64,000 nucleotides of DNA, taken from NCBI RefSeq assembly GCF_051251125.1, contig NZ_JBPCZL010000003.1. The stretch is one strand, 5' to 3'. Both the position numbers and the translations under genes were made by a program. The notes below the pieces were generated by a model. That model did not search any database and was not told the DNA's origin. It was given only the letters and a program-made list of their open reading frames with translations. Below, piece after piece: positions 1 to 7,952 of the stretch. Source of the DNA: Carnimonas bestiolae. Lineage in GTDB: Bacteria; Pseudomonadota; Gammaproteobacteria; Pseudomonadales; Halomonadaceae. Numbering within the stretch: the stretch's first letter is position 1; each line of letters opens with the position of its first letter.

Positions 1-735
1 CCGACGGTCCTCGTCGGTGGTTGCCGGGGTAATGCGGTCGACCATCGCGTTGGGGAACTTCACGTGCCGTTCCATCCACTCGGCCAGCGCTTTCGATTTT
101 CGCTCGGCGAAGGCTAAAAATGTTTTGCGCGCGATATCACCATTATTGTGGATGTTGTCACACGACATCACGGTGAAGGGTTCCAACCCCGCTTGGCGCC
201 GAATATCCAGTGCCGAGCAGATCAACCCGAAGGTAGTGCGCTGCGGATACCCGTCGAGATCGCTGATCACGTTGGGATTATCGAAATCGAACTGCGCCGT
301 CGCCGGATCGAAGTTATAGCCACCCTCGGTAATGGTCAGCGACACAATGCGCGTACTTGGATGTGCCATGCGCTTAACTACCGCGAAGGGGTCATCGGGC
401 GCGTAGAGATACTCGCACAGGCTGCCAATCACGCGTGCATCGATATCACCGTCAGGCTTTTTGATCAGCAGCGTGTAAAGCCCCTGCTGGTGATCAAGCA
501 CCTCTTGCATGCGGCGATCGTTTTCCATCAGCCCGACCCCGCAAATGCCCCACTGCAGCGCTTCTTCGCTCTGACACATCAGGGTATCCAGATACATCGC
601 CTGATGGGAGCGATGGAATCCGCCTACCCCAAAGTGAACAATCGAGACTTCGAGCTTGGTGCGATCATAGGTAGGAAGCTGTACATCGGGATGGTTGGCG
701 AGCGTGGCGAGAATATCGTTGTTCAGATAGCGCAT
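1..735 (-). CDS. Mannitol dehydrogenase family protein, N-terminal half (cut by window edge)
   Basis: This is the first half of a long-chain polyol/sugar-acid dehydrogenase. 245 codons are visible of a family that usually runs to about 480-500, and the rest lies left of the window. Members oxidise hexitols, pentitols or hexuronates with NAD(P) in the cytoplasm. The nucleotide-binding signature GVGGFHRSHQ lies at residues 36-45, SCDNIHNNGDIAR at 191-203 and PNAMVDRITP at 228-237. Together these identify the mannitol dehydrogenase/fructuronate reductase family. The ATG at 735 has GGAGAGG just upstream. Which polyol is used cannot be told from this half. An 8-bp inverted repeat 45 bp upstream is a candidate operator. 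Confidence 0.9.
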   Translation of the reverse strand, partial: MRYLNNDILATLANHPDVQLPTYDRTKLEVSIVHFGVGGFHRSHQAMYLDTLMCQSEEALQWGICGVGLMENDRRMQEVLDHQQGLYTLLIKKPDGDIDARVIGSLCEYLYAPDDPFAVVKRMAHPSTRIVSLTITEGGYNFDPATAQFDFDNPNVISDLDGYPQRTTFGLICSALDIRRQAGLEPFTVMSCDNIHNNGDIARKTFLAFAERKSKALAEWMERHVKFPNAMVDRITPATTDEDRR

Positions 736-780
736 GAATGACCTCTCCAAAATCCCGTAGCGGGTGCGGTTGCCTAGCAC

Positions 781-807
781 TGGCAAGCCTTATCATCGAG
801 CTTGCCA
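781..807. promoter_or_regulatory. Inverted repeat, candidate operator for the polyol dehydrogenase
   Basis: TGGCAAGC (781-788) is repeated as its exact complement GCTTGCCA (800-807) with an 11-nt spacer. It lies 45-72 bp upstream of the dehydrogenase ATG. Sugar-responsive regulators often use such sites, but no regulator gene is in view, so the role is inferred. No T-run follows on either strand, so it is probably not a terminator. Confidence 0.4.
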
Positions 808-1182
808 GCGTAAGTATGAATGCGCGTAAACCGCGCCGCTGAGTCTGCCAGCGTTATTGGCGCTGCGTGACTTCACGCCCAAACAAGAATGGCGCGAAGA
901 CGTTGTCAGCTGCGCTGAGCAGGGTTACATGGTCATCATGCAGGCGCACAATGCAATGCAACCAATGGCGCATATGGCTGTTCTGCCATTTAACCGCGTA
1001 TCATGAGCGATCGATCTATACGGTCTTGCGCACACGCCCTGTTCATTGAGACCGAAAATTGTCATCATAGTCCCATCATGACTGCTGGCGGCGCAGATAC
1101 TCCTTAACACTGCGCGGCTCAGCCAACCGTTTGAATCGCCCGACGACAGAACCACACGCCGCCGGGCCACGAGGTAACCACC
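808..1182. other. Non-coding stretch without a supported gene
   Basis: Open frames here (867-1049 plus, 925-1419 minus) have no ribosome-binding site, hydrophobic pattern or recognisable motif, and the minus one runs over the small gene at 1183. I see only the presumed promoter region of that gene. Confidence 0.4.
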
Positions 1183-1428
1183 ATGTTGATGCTTGATATC
1201 GAAAGCACCCTGATCTGCATCGCGGTAATGATTTTGCAGCTGGTGATACTGCGCTGGGTCGATAAGCGACTCGATTACGCGCAAATGAACCACGCTTACG
1301 CGTCGGACTGGGGCAGCGGTGCAAGCTCTACCGCACCAGGCGCTGCGGCAGTAGGTAGCGCACTGCGCAAGCACCGCAAAAACGTCGGCGGCGCCGCCAA
1401 CGACAGCAGTGAAGATCAACTGCCATAA
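1183..1428 (+). CDS. Small single-span membrane protein, unknown function
   Basis: An 81-residue protein that I do not recognise. Residues about 8-24 (STLICIAVMILQLVILR) form one hydrophobic segment, followed by a positively charged WVDKR. The remainder is polar, rich in Ala, Gly, Ser and charged residues, and ends in acidic SSEDQLP. An N-out or N-in anchor with a short soluble tail is the likely topology. GAGG sits about 10 nt before the ATG, and a strong terminator follows 24 bp after the stop. Those two features are the reasons for believing it is a real, monocistronic gene. No function is inferred. Confidence 0.6.
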   Translation: MLMLDIESTLICIAVMILQLVILRWVDKRLDYAQMNHAYASDWGSGASSTAPGAAAVGSALRKHRKNVGGAANDSSEDQLP

Positions 1429-1451
1429 TTGGCTGTTACGCTGCTGAAATT

Positions 1452-1483
1452 AAAAAAGCCGAACATTCACGTTCGGCTTTTTT
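1452..1483 (+). terminator. Rho-independent terminator, bidirectional
   Basis: A 13-bp stem (AAAAAAGCCGAAC against GTTCGGCTTTTTT) with a 6-nt loop is flanked by A-run and T-run. It ends the small membrane protein transcript on the plus strand and could also act on the minus strand. Confidence 0.9.
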
Positions 1484-1694
1484 ATTGGGCTGAAACAGCG
1501 CCCCTTGAGAGCGCGCTTAAAATCTACAACACTGCTAACTATCTGAAGATATATGCTGAACGGTCATTCTGTTGCAGCCACCGCCGCTGCCCCTGCCCGC
1601 CCGTGGCGAGGTCGCCTGACGGCATCTGTTAGCATCACTGTCAGCACGATAGAAAGACAACATAACAACGTACACACCAAGGAACACGCACCTC

Positions 1695-2405
1695 ATGCCA
1701 ACGATTGAAGGCCAATTTGGCTTAGGAATACAGCTAGCCGCTTTAACACTCGCTTTTGTGCTCTCGGCATTGATCGGGCTGGAGCGAGAAATTCGTCACA
1801 AAAGCGCCGGGCTACGTACCTGTACGGTGGTGGGCTTCTCTTCTGCGTTGATTATGCTGGTGTCGAAATACGGCTTTAACGACATGATCGGCGATCCCAA
1901 CGTGTCGATCGATCCCTCGCGTGTGGCAGCCCAGATTGTGTCCGGCATCGGCTTTATTGGCGGCGGCGTAATCTTCATGCGCCGCGACAACGTGCAGGGG
2001 CTGACCACCGCCGCGTCAGTGTGGCTTACCTCGGCCATCGGCATGGCCTGCGGCGCAGGACTATTCAGCATCGCGCTGTTCGTAACGGCCGGACACTTCG
2101 TCACCATGCTGCTGTTCCCACGGCTATTCCGCACCCTGCGCAATAACCAATTGCTACCGGTACGGCTTTCGATCTCCTACTACAACGACGCCGGAGTGCT
2201 TGGCAACATACTCGCCCGCTGCACCAACATGGGCTTCACCGTCGAACGCTTCAACGTCAATAAAGGCAGCGAGACCGATGGCAAACAGCGCGTACGCGTT
2301 ACCCTCGATCTACGCGGTAAGCAGCGGCTACCGAACCTGGTCGGCCAGCTCGGAGAAATCGACGGCGTGCTCAACGTTCACAGCGCCGAAGACGACGATA
2401 TGTAG
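1695..2405 (+). CDS. mgtC: MgtC/SapB family inner-membrane protein
   Basis: A 236-residue protein with the MgtC family layout. There are four or five hydrophobic helices over residues 10-135, including LSALIGLEREIRHKSAGLRT and GIGFIGGGVIFMR, both hallmarks of the family. A soluble ACT-like domain covers about 150-230. MgtC proteins act at the inner membrane in adaptation to low magnesium or acid stress, and in pathogens restrain the F-type ATP synthase; the biochemical role in environmental species is unclear. AAGGA lies 11 nt before the ATG. It stands alone, with no mgtB neighbour. The leader of about 200 nt before it shows no feature I recognise as a Mg-sensing element. Confidence 0.88.
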   Translation: MPTIEGQFGLGIQLAALTLAFVLSALIGLEREIRHKSAGLRTCTVVGFSSALIMLVSKYGFNDMIGDPNVSIDPSRVAAQIVSGIGFIGGGVIFMRRDNVQGLTTAASVWLTSAIGMACGAGLFSIALFVTAGHFVTMLLFPRLFRTLRNNQLLPVRLSISYYNDAGVLGNILARCTNMGFTVERFNVNKGSETDGKQRVRVTLDLRGKQRLPNLVGQLGEIDGVLNVHSAEDDDM

Positions 2406-2409
2406 CGCG

Positions 2410-2676
2410 TTCAACGCCGCGTCACTGAGCGCAGCCCCTCCCAGGAAGGCCGCCGAGCGATAGTCAGGCAAGGCGAACTTCGACAAAAGAGCGGAGTTTA
2501 CATGCGGTAAATGAGCATCTTGCGGAGGTGTTCAACGCCGCATCACTGAGCGTAATCCTTCCCAGGAAGGTCGCTGAGCGATAGTCAGGCAAGGCGAACA
2601 TCGACAAAAGAGCGGAGTTTACATGCGGTAAATGAGCACCTCGCGGAGGTGGTCAATGCCGCATCACTGAGCGCAG
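2410..2676. repeat. 121-bp tandem repeat, 2.2 copies
   Basis: Unit 1 starts at 2410 and unit 2 at 2531, and a partial third copy runs from 2652 to about 2676. The period is exactly 121 bp. Each unit starts with TTCAACGCCGC-TCACTGAGCG, carries CCCAGGAAGG and CAAGGCGAAC, and contains GCGGAGTTTACATGCGGTAA. The TTTAC/GTAAA arms of the last segment can form a small hairpin. The copies differ at only a few positions. It resembles dispersed intergenic repeats seen in related gammaproteobacteria (from memory, not searched). Confidence 0.85.
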
Positions 2677-2765
2677 GCACCTTCCAGCTTGCAGAGACCT
2701 CGAAACATCCCCACATCTATCAGCATACCCGCGCGTTTTACGCGCGAAGCTTCGAGGATTTTGTC

Positions 2766-3767
2766 ATGTCACGTTTAACCAACACCCCGCTCTCTGTGCT
2801 CGATTTAGCGCCGATTCGAGACAGCGGCAGCGCGGCCGAGAGCTTCCAGAACTCGGTGGCGCTGGCACAGCGCGCTGAAACGCTTGGCTATAAGCGCCTG
2901 TGGATGGCTGAGCACCACAACATTGATGGCATCGCCAGTGCCGCCACTGCAGTGCTGCTGGGGCACGTTGCCGATCACACCGAGTCTATTCGCCTCGGCA
3001 GCGGCGGCATTATGCTGCCCAATCATGCGCCACTGGTGATCGCTGAGCAGTTCGGCACTCTGGCGACCCTTCACCCCGACCGCATCGATCTTGGGCTGGG
3101 CCGCGCTCCCGGAACCGATGGCGCGACCCTACGCGCCTTGCGCCGCGACTACAGCGCTGCTGACACCTTCCCCGATGATGTCATCGAGCTACTCAACTAT
3201 CTCGGTGAACCCCATCCGGCACAGCGCATTCGCGCCATTCCTGGGCAAGGCACGCAGGTACCGATCTGGCTGTTGGGCTCAAGCGGCTTCAGCGCGCAAC
3301 TCGCCGCACGTCTGGGCCTGCCTTTCGCCTTCGCCAGCCATTTCGCACCGGCCTATATGCATCAGGCGCTGCGCCTCTACCGCGAGCAATTCACGCCTTC
3401 CGACTATTTGGCCGAACCCTACGCGATGCTCTGCATTCCGGTGGTCGCTGCGGAGAGTGACGAACAGGCCGAGTACCATGCGAGCGTCGCGCAGCAGAAG
3501 TTTCTCAACCTGCGACGCGGCCGCTCGACGCGCGCACGCCCACCCGTTGAGTCATTGGACTGGTCGCCCATCGAACGCGCACAGGTGCAGGAGCATCTTT
3601 CAGCGGCGGTGATTGGCGGCCCCGAGCGCGTGCGCGATGGACTGAATGAACTGCTCGAGCAAACCCAGGCCGATGAGCTCATGCTCAACGCCGACTTTTA
3701 CGCTCTGGAAGATCGCCTGCGCTGCTACGACATCGTGGCGGATATCGCCAATTTGCAAGGAAGGTAA
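2766..3767 (+). CDS. LLM class flavin-dependent oxidoreductase (luciferase-like monooxygenase)
   Basis: A 333-residue TIM-barrel protein of the bacterial luciferase superfamily, FMN-linked and cytoplasmic. It carries the MsnO8-type opening PLSVLDLAPIRDSG, then RLWMAEHHNIDGIASAA at about 55, GSGGIMLPNHAPLVIAEQF at about 80-98 and RIDLGLGRAPGTDGATLRAL at about 108-127. These fix the family; the substrate is unknown. The chosen ATG at 2766 has GAGGA before it and matches the usual N-terminus. The longer open frame starting at 2649 begins inside the tandem repeat and is rejected. The gene is alone, ended by the terminator at 3833. Confidence 0.88.
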   Translation: MSRLTNTPLSVLDLAPIRDSGSAAESFQNSVALAQRAETLGYKRLWMAEHHNIDGIASAATAVLLGHVADHTESIRLGSGGIMLPNHAPLVIAEQFGTLATLHPDRIDLGLGRAPGTDGATLRALRRDYSAADTFPDDVIELLNYLGEPHPAQRIRAIPGQGTQVPIWLLGSSGFSAQLAARLGLPFAFASHFAPAYMHQALRLYREQFTPSDYLAEPYAMLCIPVVAAESDEQAEYHASVAQQKFLNLRRGRSTRARPPVESLDWSPIERAQVQEHLSAAVIGGPERVRDGLNELLEQTQADELMLNADFYALEDRLRCYDIVADIANLQGR

Positions 3768-3832
3768 GCGCACAGCTCGCACCGCCGCTGCCACTGGTAA
3801 TAAAGTGGCTGCTAGCGGCGTATGCGTATCCC

Positions 3833-3868
3833 AAAAAAAGCCCGCTCAATGCGGGCTATTTCGTTTTG
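3833..3868. terminator. Bidirectional terminator between the LLM gene and glnE
   Basis: The stem AGCCCGC (3839-3845) / GCGGGCT (3851-3857) has a 5-nt loop. A seven-A run on its left gives glnE (minus strand) a good U-tract. The right side ATTTCGTTTT gives a weaker one for the plus strand. Confidence 0.88.
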
Positions 3869-3933
3869 CAGCGAGGGGCACGGCGCGATGTAGAGCGCTC
3901 GGTCTCACACATGACCATGAAGGGTGTGAAATA

Positions 3934-6900
3934 TCAGCGACACCCTGCCTCGACGCTGCCTTCTTCCATCCAGTGCTGCCAGCAGGCGGTAACGCGCTCG
4001 CGGTCCTTGGCAAACGCCGTGGCTGCCACCCGTGCGCCGCGCTTGGCTAGCGCATTCAAGTGATTGGCATCGCGATAGCGAAGATAGGCATCGTGCAGCG
4101 CCTCGATGGCGTCGCTAGGCCAGCAGCCGCACTCACTCAGCGTCTCAAGAATACGTACGTTATCGCTCCACTCGCACAATGCCGGATGTTCACTGGCGAA
4201 GGCCAACACCGCGTACTGATCGATAAATTCGATATCCACCATGCCGCCAGCGTCTTGTTTCAGATCGAAACCATCCGCGTGGGTTTTCGAGGAGCTCAAG
4301 TGCTGGCGCATTTTGTGTCGCATGCTCACTACTTCCTGGCGCAGCACCGAGCGATCGCGCGGTTGCTGCAAAATATCGCGGCGTAGTTGCTCGAAGTCGC
4401 GCTGCAGCTGCGAATGACCGGCAATGGCGCGTGCCCGTACCAGCGCCTGATGCTCCCAGGTCCAGGCGTGCTGGCGCTGATAGTCGCCAAACGCGCTCAG
4501 CGATGACACCAGCAACCCCGAATTGCCCGAAGGCCGCAGCCGCATATCCACCTCATAGAGCACCCCGCTGGGGGTAACGACGGTCAGCATATGAATGATG
4601 CGCTGCCCAAGCCGAGTGAAGAACACGTTGTTATCAAGCTGACGTGGGCCATCGGTAACGCCACCGGCAGTGCCATTGTGGATAAACACCAGATCGAGAT
4701 CCGAGCCATATCCCAACTCTATGCCGCCCAGCTTGCCATAGCCGATCACCGCCATACCCGGCGCATCGCCCGGCGCGTCTGACTGGGCCAGCGCGGCCTG
4801 CGGCTGCCCATAGCGTCCCACCATGCGGCGCCAGGCGATCTGCACCACACGCTCGACAATCACTTCTGCAATCAGCGTTAGCGCGTCGCTCACCTGCATC
4901 AGTGGGCGTAGCCCGGCCAAATCAGACGCAGCCACCGACAGCACTTGAGCATGCTTGAACATGCGCAGCGCTTCGAGCTGCGCTTCTTCATCGTCTTCGG
5001 CAATCCGCAGCAGCGCCATATCCAGTGAGGTCGTCAGGCTTTCACGGTCAGGCGGGGTATAGAGCGTTGCGGGCGTCAGCAGCTCATCGAGCAGGTGGGG
5101 ATAGCGTGCCAGCTCTTCGGCCACCCACGGGCTCGCTGCACATAGGCGAATCAACTGGGTGCGCGCGCCGTCGCTTTCACGCAGCAGCGACAGATACGCG
5201 GTGCGCCGTAGCACGGCTTCGATTAGCGGTAGAATACGCGCCAGCACCACGTCGGGAGGCTGATCACGATAGTGCACACGCAAGCGTGCGCTGCTAGGAG
5301 CATGCTCGGCGGGCGGGCTGTCGGCATCGATGGTTTGCCGATACTCGCTAACGATGGACGCCAGCAACAACGGCATCAGCGCATCCAGCCGCTGCTGACC
5401 AATCCGCTGCATCGCGCGAGCCGCATGGGAGTTTGCCAGCCCCCTTAACAGCGATAGCGACCGTGCAGGCTCTACAAAACCGTACTGCGATAGCGTGGCG
5501 CAGGCTTCTTCATCGTCGAGATCGCCTTGCCACAGCGCATGCCACTCCGGCACATCAGGACCATTAGCATCGTCAGCCTGCGGCTCGTCGTCACTGGAAA
5601 TAATCGCGTCGAACACGCTATGAATGCGCTGCCGCAGTGCGTCCAACTCAGCCTCCAGCTGCGGCCAACCAGCACGTCCTAGTGCCAGTGCCAGGCGCTC
5701 GCGGTCGGCATCATTATCAGGCAGGTCCTGGGTCTGACGGTCATCCATCGCTTGCAGTACATGCTCAACGTCACGCAACAGCAGGTAGTCGGCCTCCAGC
5801 GCGGTGAGCTGCTTGCTTGGCAATAGCGCCAAAGCGCTCAGCGTCGCCATCGCACGTCTTAACGACGCGGTTTGCAGCTCGGTATCACGCCCGCCTCGCA
5901 CCAATTGGAACACCTGCACGACGAATTCCGCTTCGCGAATACCGCCCGCGCCCAGCTTGATATTGTCGTGCAGGCCGCGCCGCCGCACCTCGCGATTAAT
6001 CATCGCCTTGGTATCGCGCAGCGACTGAATGGCCCCGTAATCGATATAGCGCCGATAGATAAACGGCGCCAAACGCTCAAGCAGCGCTTCGCCCGCCTCG
6101 ATATCGCCTGCAATCGGGCGAGCCTTGACCAGCGCAAAGCGCTCCCATTCGCGGCCCTGTTCGAGATAGTAACGATCCAGCGCCGCGAAACTCGCCACCA
6201 GCGGGCTACCTTCGCCCAGCGGCCGCAGTCGCATATCGACACGAAAGACAAAGCCATCGACGGTAGCGCTATCAAGGGCACGAATCAGCTTCTGACCCAT
6301 TCGAGTGAAATAATCGAGATGCGCCAGCGAGCGCTTACCGCCTTGAGTATCGCCGTCGTGGGTATAGGCGAAGATGAGGTCGATGTCGGACGACAAATTA
6401 AGTTCACCGGCGCCCAGCTTGCCCATGCCCAGCACAATCAGCGACATGGCACCGCCATCCTTGTACCAGGCGCGTCCCCAGCGCGGCGCCAGAAATTCTT
6501 CCAGCCAGCCTAGCGCCCCTTGCACCATCACTTCCGCTAACTGAGACACCGCCGCTGCGGTATCCCACGCGCTTTTCACGCTGCCTTCAGACGAAGCACA
6601 CTGATCGCGACACAGATCGCGCCAAATAATACCGACCATCCACTCGCGGCGCAGAGTGCGCAGCGTCGTCGCAAGGGCTTCTTCACTGTTACACGCACTG
6701 AGCGCCTCATGCAGCCGCATATGCATCTGTTCGCGTGAAGGAGGACGCCGCAGTTCGTCATGCTCCGCCAAACGCTCGAGCAGCGCCGGATCGCGCTGTA
6801 GCGATTCGAGCACGAAGCGCGACACCGTTGTCACGTGCAGCAAACTGGGCAGTCCACGACACCGAGAGGCCAGCGGAATATCAGCAAGTGCATCACGCGC

Positions 6901-6960
6901 GGCGTCGATGAGCTGCTGACGCTGCGCACCAGATGCGCTGGAAGAAGGAGAAACGGACAC
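3934..6960 (-). CDS. glnE: Glutamine synthetase adenylyltransferase/adenylyl-removing enzyme
   Basis: A bifunctional enzyme of 1008 residues that adds and removes AMP on glutamine synthetase according to PII status. The order is a nucleotidyltransferase with GMGKLGAGELNLSSDIDLIF near residues 180-200 (deadenylylation), a regulatory helical segment, then a second nucleotidyltransferase with GYGKLGGIELGYGSDLDLVF near 743-763 (adenylylation). Both keep the paired acidic residues (SDID, SDLD). I place the start at a GTG (6960) because GGAGG sits 8 nt ahead of it. A longer in-frame GTG at 7074 has no such site and would add 38 residues unlike the family. Monocistronic. Confidence 0.97.
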   Translation of the reverse strand: MSVSPSSSASGAQRQQLIDAARDALADIPLASRCRGLPSLLHVTTVSRFVLESLQRDPALLERLAEHDELRRPPSREQMHMRLHEALSACNSEEALATTLRTLRREWMVGIIWRDLCRDQCASSEGSVKSAWDTAAAVSQLAEVMVQGALGWLEEFLAPRWGRAWYKDGGAMSLIVLGMGKLGAGELNLSSDIDLIFAYTHDGDTQGGKRSLAHLDYFTRMGQKLIRALDSATVDGFVFRVDMRLRPLGEGSPLVASFAALDRYYLEQGREWERFALVKARPIAGDIEAGEALLERLAPFIYRRYIDYGAIQSLRDTKAMINREVRRRGLHDNIKLGAGGIREAEFVVQVFQLVRGGRDTELQTASLRRAMATLSALALLPSKQLTALEADYLLLRDVEHVLQAMDDRQTQDLPDNDADRERLALALGRAGWPQLEAELDALRQRIHSVFDAIISSDDEPQADDANGPDVPEWHALWQGDLDDEEACATLSQYGFVEPARSLSLLRGLANSHAARAMQRIGQQRLDALMPLLLASIVSEYRQTIDADSPPAEHAPSSARLRVHYRDQPPDVVLARILPLIEAVLRRTAYLSLLRESDGARTQLIRLCAASPWVAEELARYPHLLDELLTPATLYTPPDRESLTTSLDMALLRIAEDDEEAQLEALRMFKHAQVLSVAASDLAGLRPLMQVSDALTLIAEVIVERVVQIAWRRMVGRYGQPQAALAQSDAPGDAPGMAVIGYGKLGGIELGYGSDLDLVFIHNGTAGGVTDGPRQLDNNVFFTRLGQRIIHMLTVVTPSGVLYEVDMRLRPSGNSGLLVSSLSAFGDYQRQHAWTWEHQALVRARAIAGHSQLQRDFEQLRRDILQQPRDRSVLRQEVVSMRHKMRQHLSSSKTHADGFDLKQDAGGMVDIEFIDQYAVLAFASEHPALCEWSDNVRILETLSECGCWPSDAIEALHDAYLRYRDANHLNALAKRGARVAATAFAKDRERVTACWQHWMEEGSVEAGCR

Positions 6961-7247
6961 CGCAAAAACCTCCGAAGACAAACCAGCCTGGAACAACGAC
7001 CAGGAATACCGGCCCAGTGTAGCGAACCCGCCGCCATGCTGCTTGGCGCAATCGCCATAACGGCGCTTGATCACGCGAGCCGTTTTGGCCCGCTATAAGC
7101 GGGGACTATGGCGTACTGCTGTCACGATACGGTCATAGCGGCGCGCTAATGTACCCACCGTCACCGCGAGCGGCCCTACCGCACTCGCCCATTTTGTAAG
7201 GATACACAGCGCATCTTCGCCGCTGTCGAGCAACGAAGGAGCAATTC

Positions 7248-7481
7248 ATGCCTCGTTTTCGTCATCTCCCAACGCCTGCGCATCGCGACACCCGCTACCG
7301 TATCGAAGTGTTTGAACGGCTTCCCGAAAAGAATACGTATCGTTTTCGCGCCTATATGGGTGAACGCTGCGTCTATACCCACCAGTTCTTGCCCGCCGTT
7401 GCTGCTGGTCGTACCCCTGAACAGCTCACCGAGCTGTTTATCAAGGCGGCCGAACGCGAAGCAGAAGCAGCGATCGCATAA
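7248..7481 (+). CDS. Conserved-looking small basic protein, unknown function
   Basis: A 77-residue soluble protein that I do not recognise. It begins MPRFRHLPTPAHRDTRYRIEV, is rich in Arg and aromatic residues in its first half (RIEVFERLPEKNTYRFRAYM) and ends in an acidic Ala/Glu helix (FIKAAEREAEAAIA). The first part looks like a short beta-rich fold. AAGGAG lies 6 nt before the ATG, which is the main support. It is divergent from glnE across about 290 bp, and a GC-rich stem-loop follows the stop. Confidence 0.6.
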   Translation: MPRFRHLPTPAHRDTRYRIEVFERLPEKNTYRFRAYMGERCVYTHQFLPAVAAGRTPEQLTELFIKAAEREAEAAIA

Positions 7482-7490
7482 CGGCTGAAC

Positions 7491-7519
7491 GGGCGGTGGT
7501 GTGCATAACGCCACCGCCC
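7491..7519 (+). terminator. GC-rich stem-loop after the 77-aa gene
   Basis: GGGCGGTGG (7491-7499) pairs exactly with CCACCGCCC (7511-7519) over an 11-nt loop. No T-run follows, so it may act as a weak or Rho-assisted terminator, or as a 3' stability element. Confidence 0.5.
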
Positions 7520-7898
7520 GCGTGCTATTCATACGGACTGATCATTACTCAGCGGCTCATCGGCCCCGCACCAGCGTCAATGCACGCTTCTGATCGAGTA
7601 CCCTGTGCCCAAGTAACCTCAGCAGCGCCCGGCCACCCGCACCCTCCTATCTCGTTTCTCTATCGCCCTTTCCGTCGCCAGTCGAATGCTCGCTACGCGT
7701 TTCGCGCCTGTAGCTGCTTATGCCGTTGTGGCACCTCGCGTGTTGGGCCCCAAAATGCCTGCGCTCATCACGCTTGCCGCACGTATTCGCTCGCCAGAAT
7801 TGCCGAATATCAGCGCTGGGGCGGGGTTCAGGCCTCTACACCTTTCGGCTATTAGCCATAAGACCACTATCGCTTGAGAAGCCAACCGACTAGCTTTT
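7520..7898. other. Non-coding stretch upstream of the beta-oxidation operon
   Basis: This is pyrimidine-rich sequence. Open frames at 7496-7855 and 7686-7877 lack a ribosome-binding site and have compositions typical of random frames (runs of Cys, Arg and Pro). I see nothing else until the operator at 7899. Confidence 0.4.
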
Positions 7899-7911
7899 AA
7901 ACGATCGTTTG
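7899..7911. promoter_or_regulatory. PsrA-like operator upstream of the beta-oxidation operon
   Basis: AAACGATCGTTTG contains a perfect 12-bp palindrome (AAAC-GATC-GTTT). It fits the known PsrA target G/C-AAAC-N2-4-GTTT-G/C for the TetR-type repressor of fatty-acid genes. It lies 42-54 bp upstream of the first start codon. A second partial copy, CGATCGTT, sits at 7933-7940. That a PsrA homologue acts here is inference from motif and context. Confidence 0.6.
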
Positions 7912-7952
7912 AATCTTTCCGTTTTCACTGTTCGATCGTTGTGGAGGCTTCT

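Noticed and set aside
925..1419. 164-codon frame on the minus strand
   Set aside because: It covers the better supported small membrane protein gene and has no coding character.
2649..2765. Longer N-terminus of the LLM oxidoreductase
   Set aside because: It begins inside the tandem repeat, has no ribosome-binding site and no counterpart in the family; ATG 2766 has both.
6961..7074. 38-residue upstream extension of GlnE
   Set aside because: Weak GTG without a ribosome-binding site; the GTG at 6960 has GGAGG at the right distance.
7496..7855. 119-codon frame on the plus strand
   Set aside because: Composition of Cys, Arg, Pro and His runs with no start signal; overlaps the stem-loop after the 77-residue gene.
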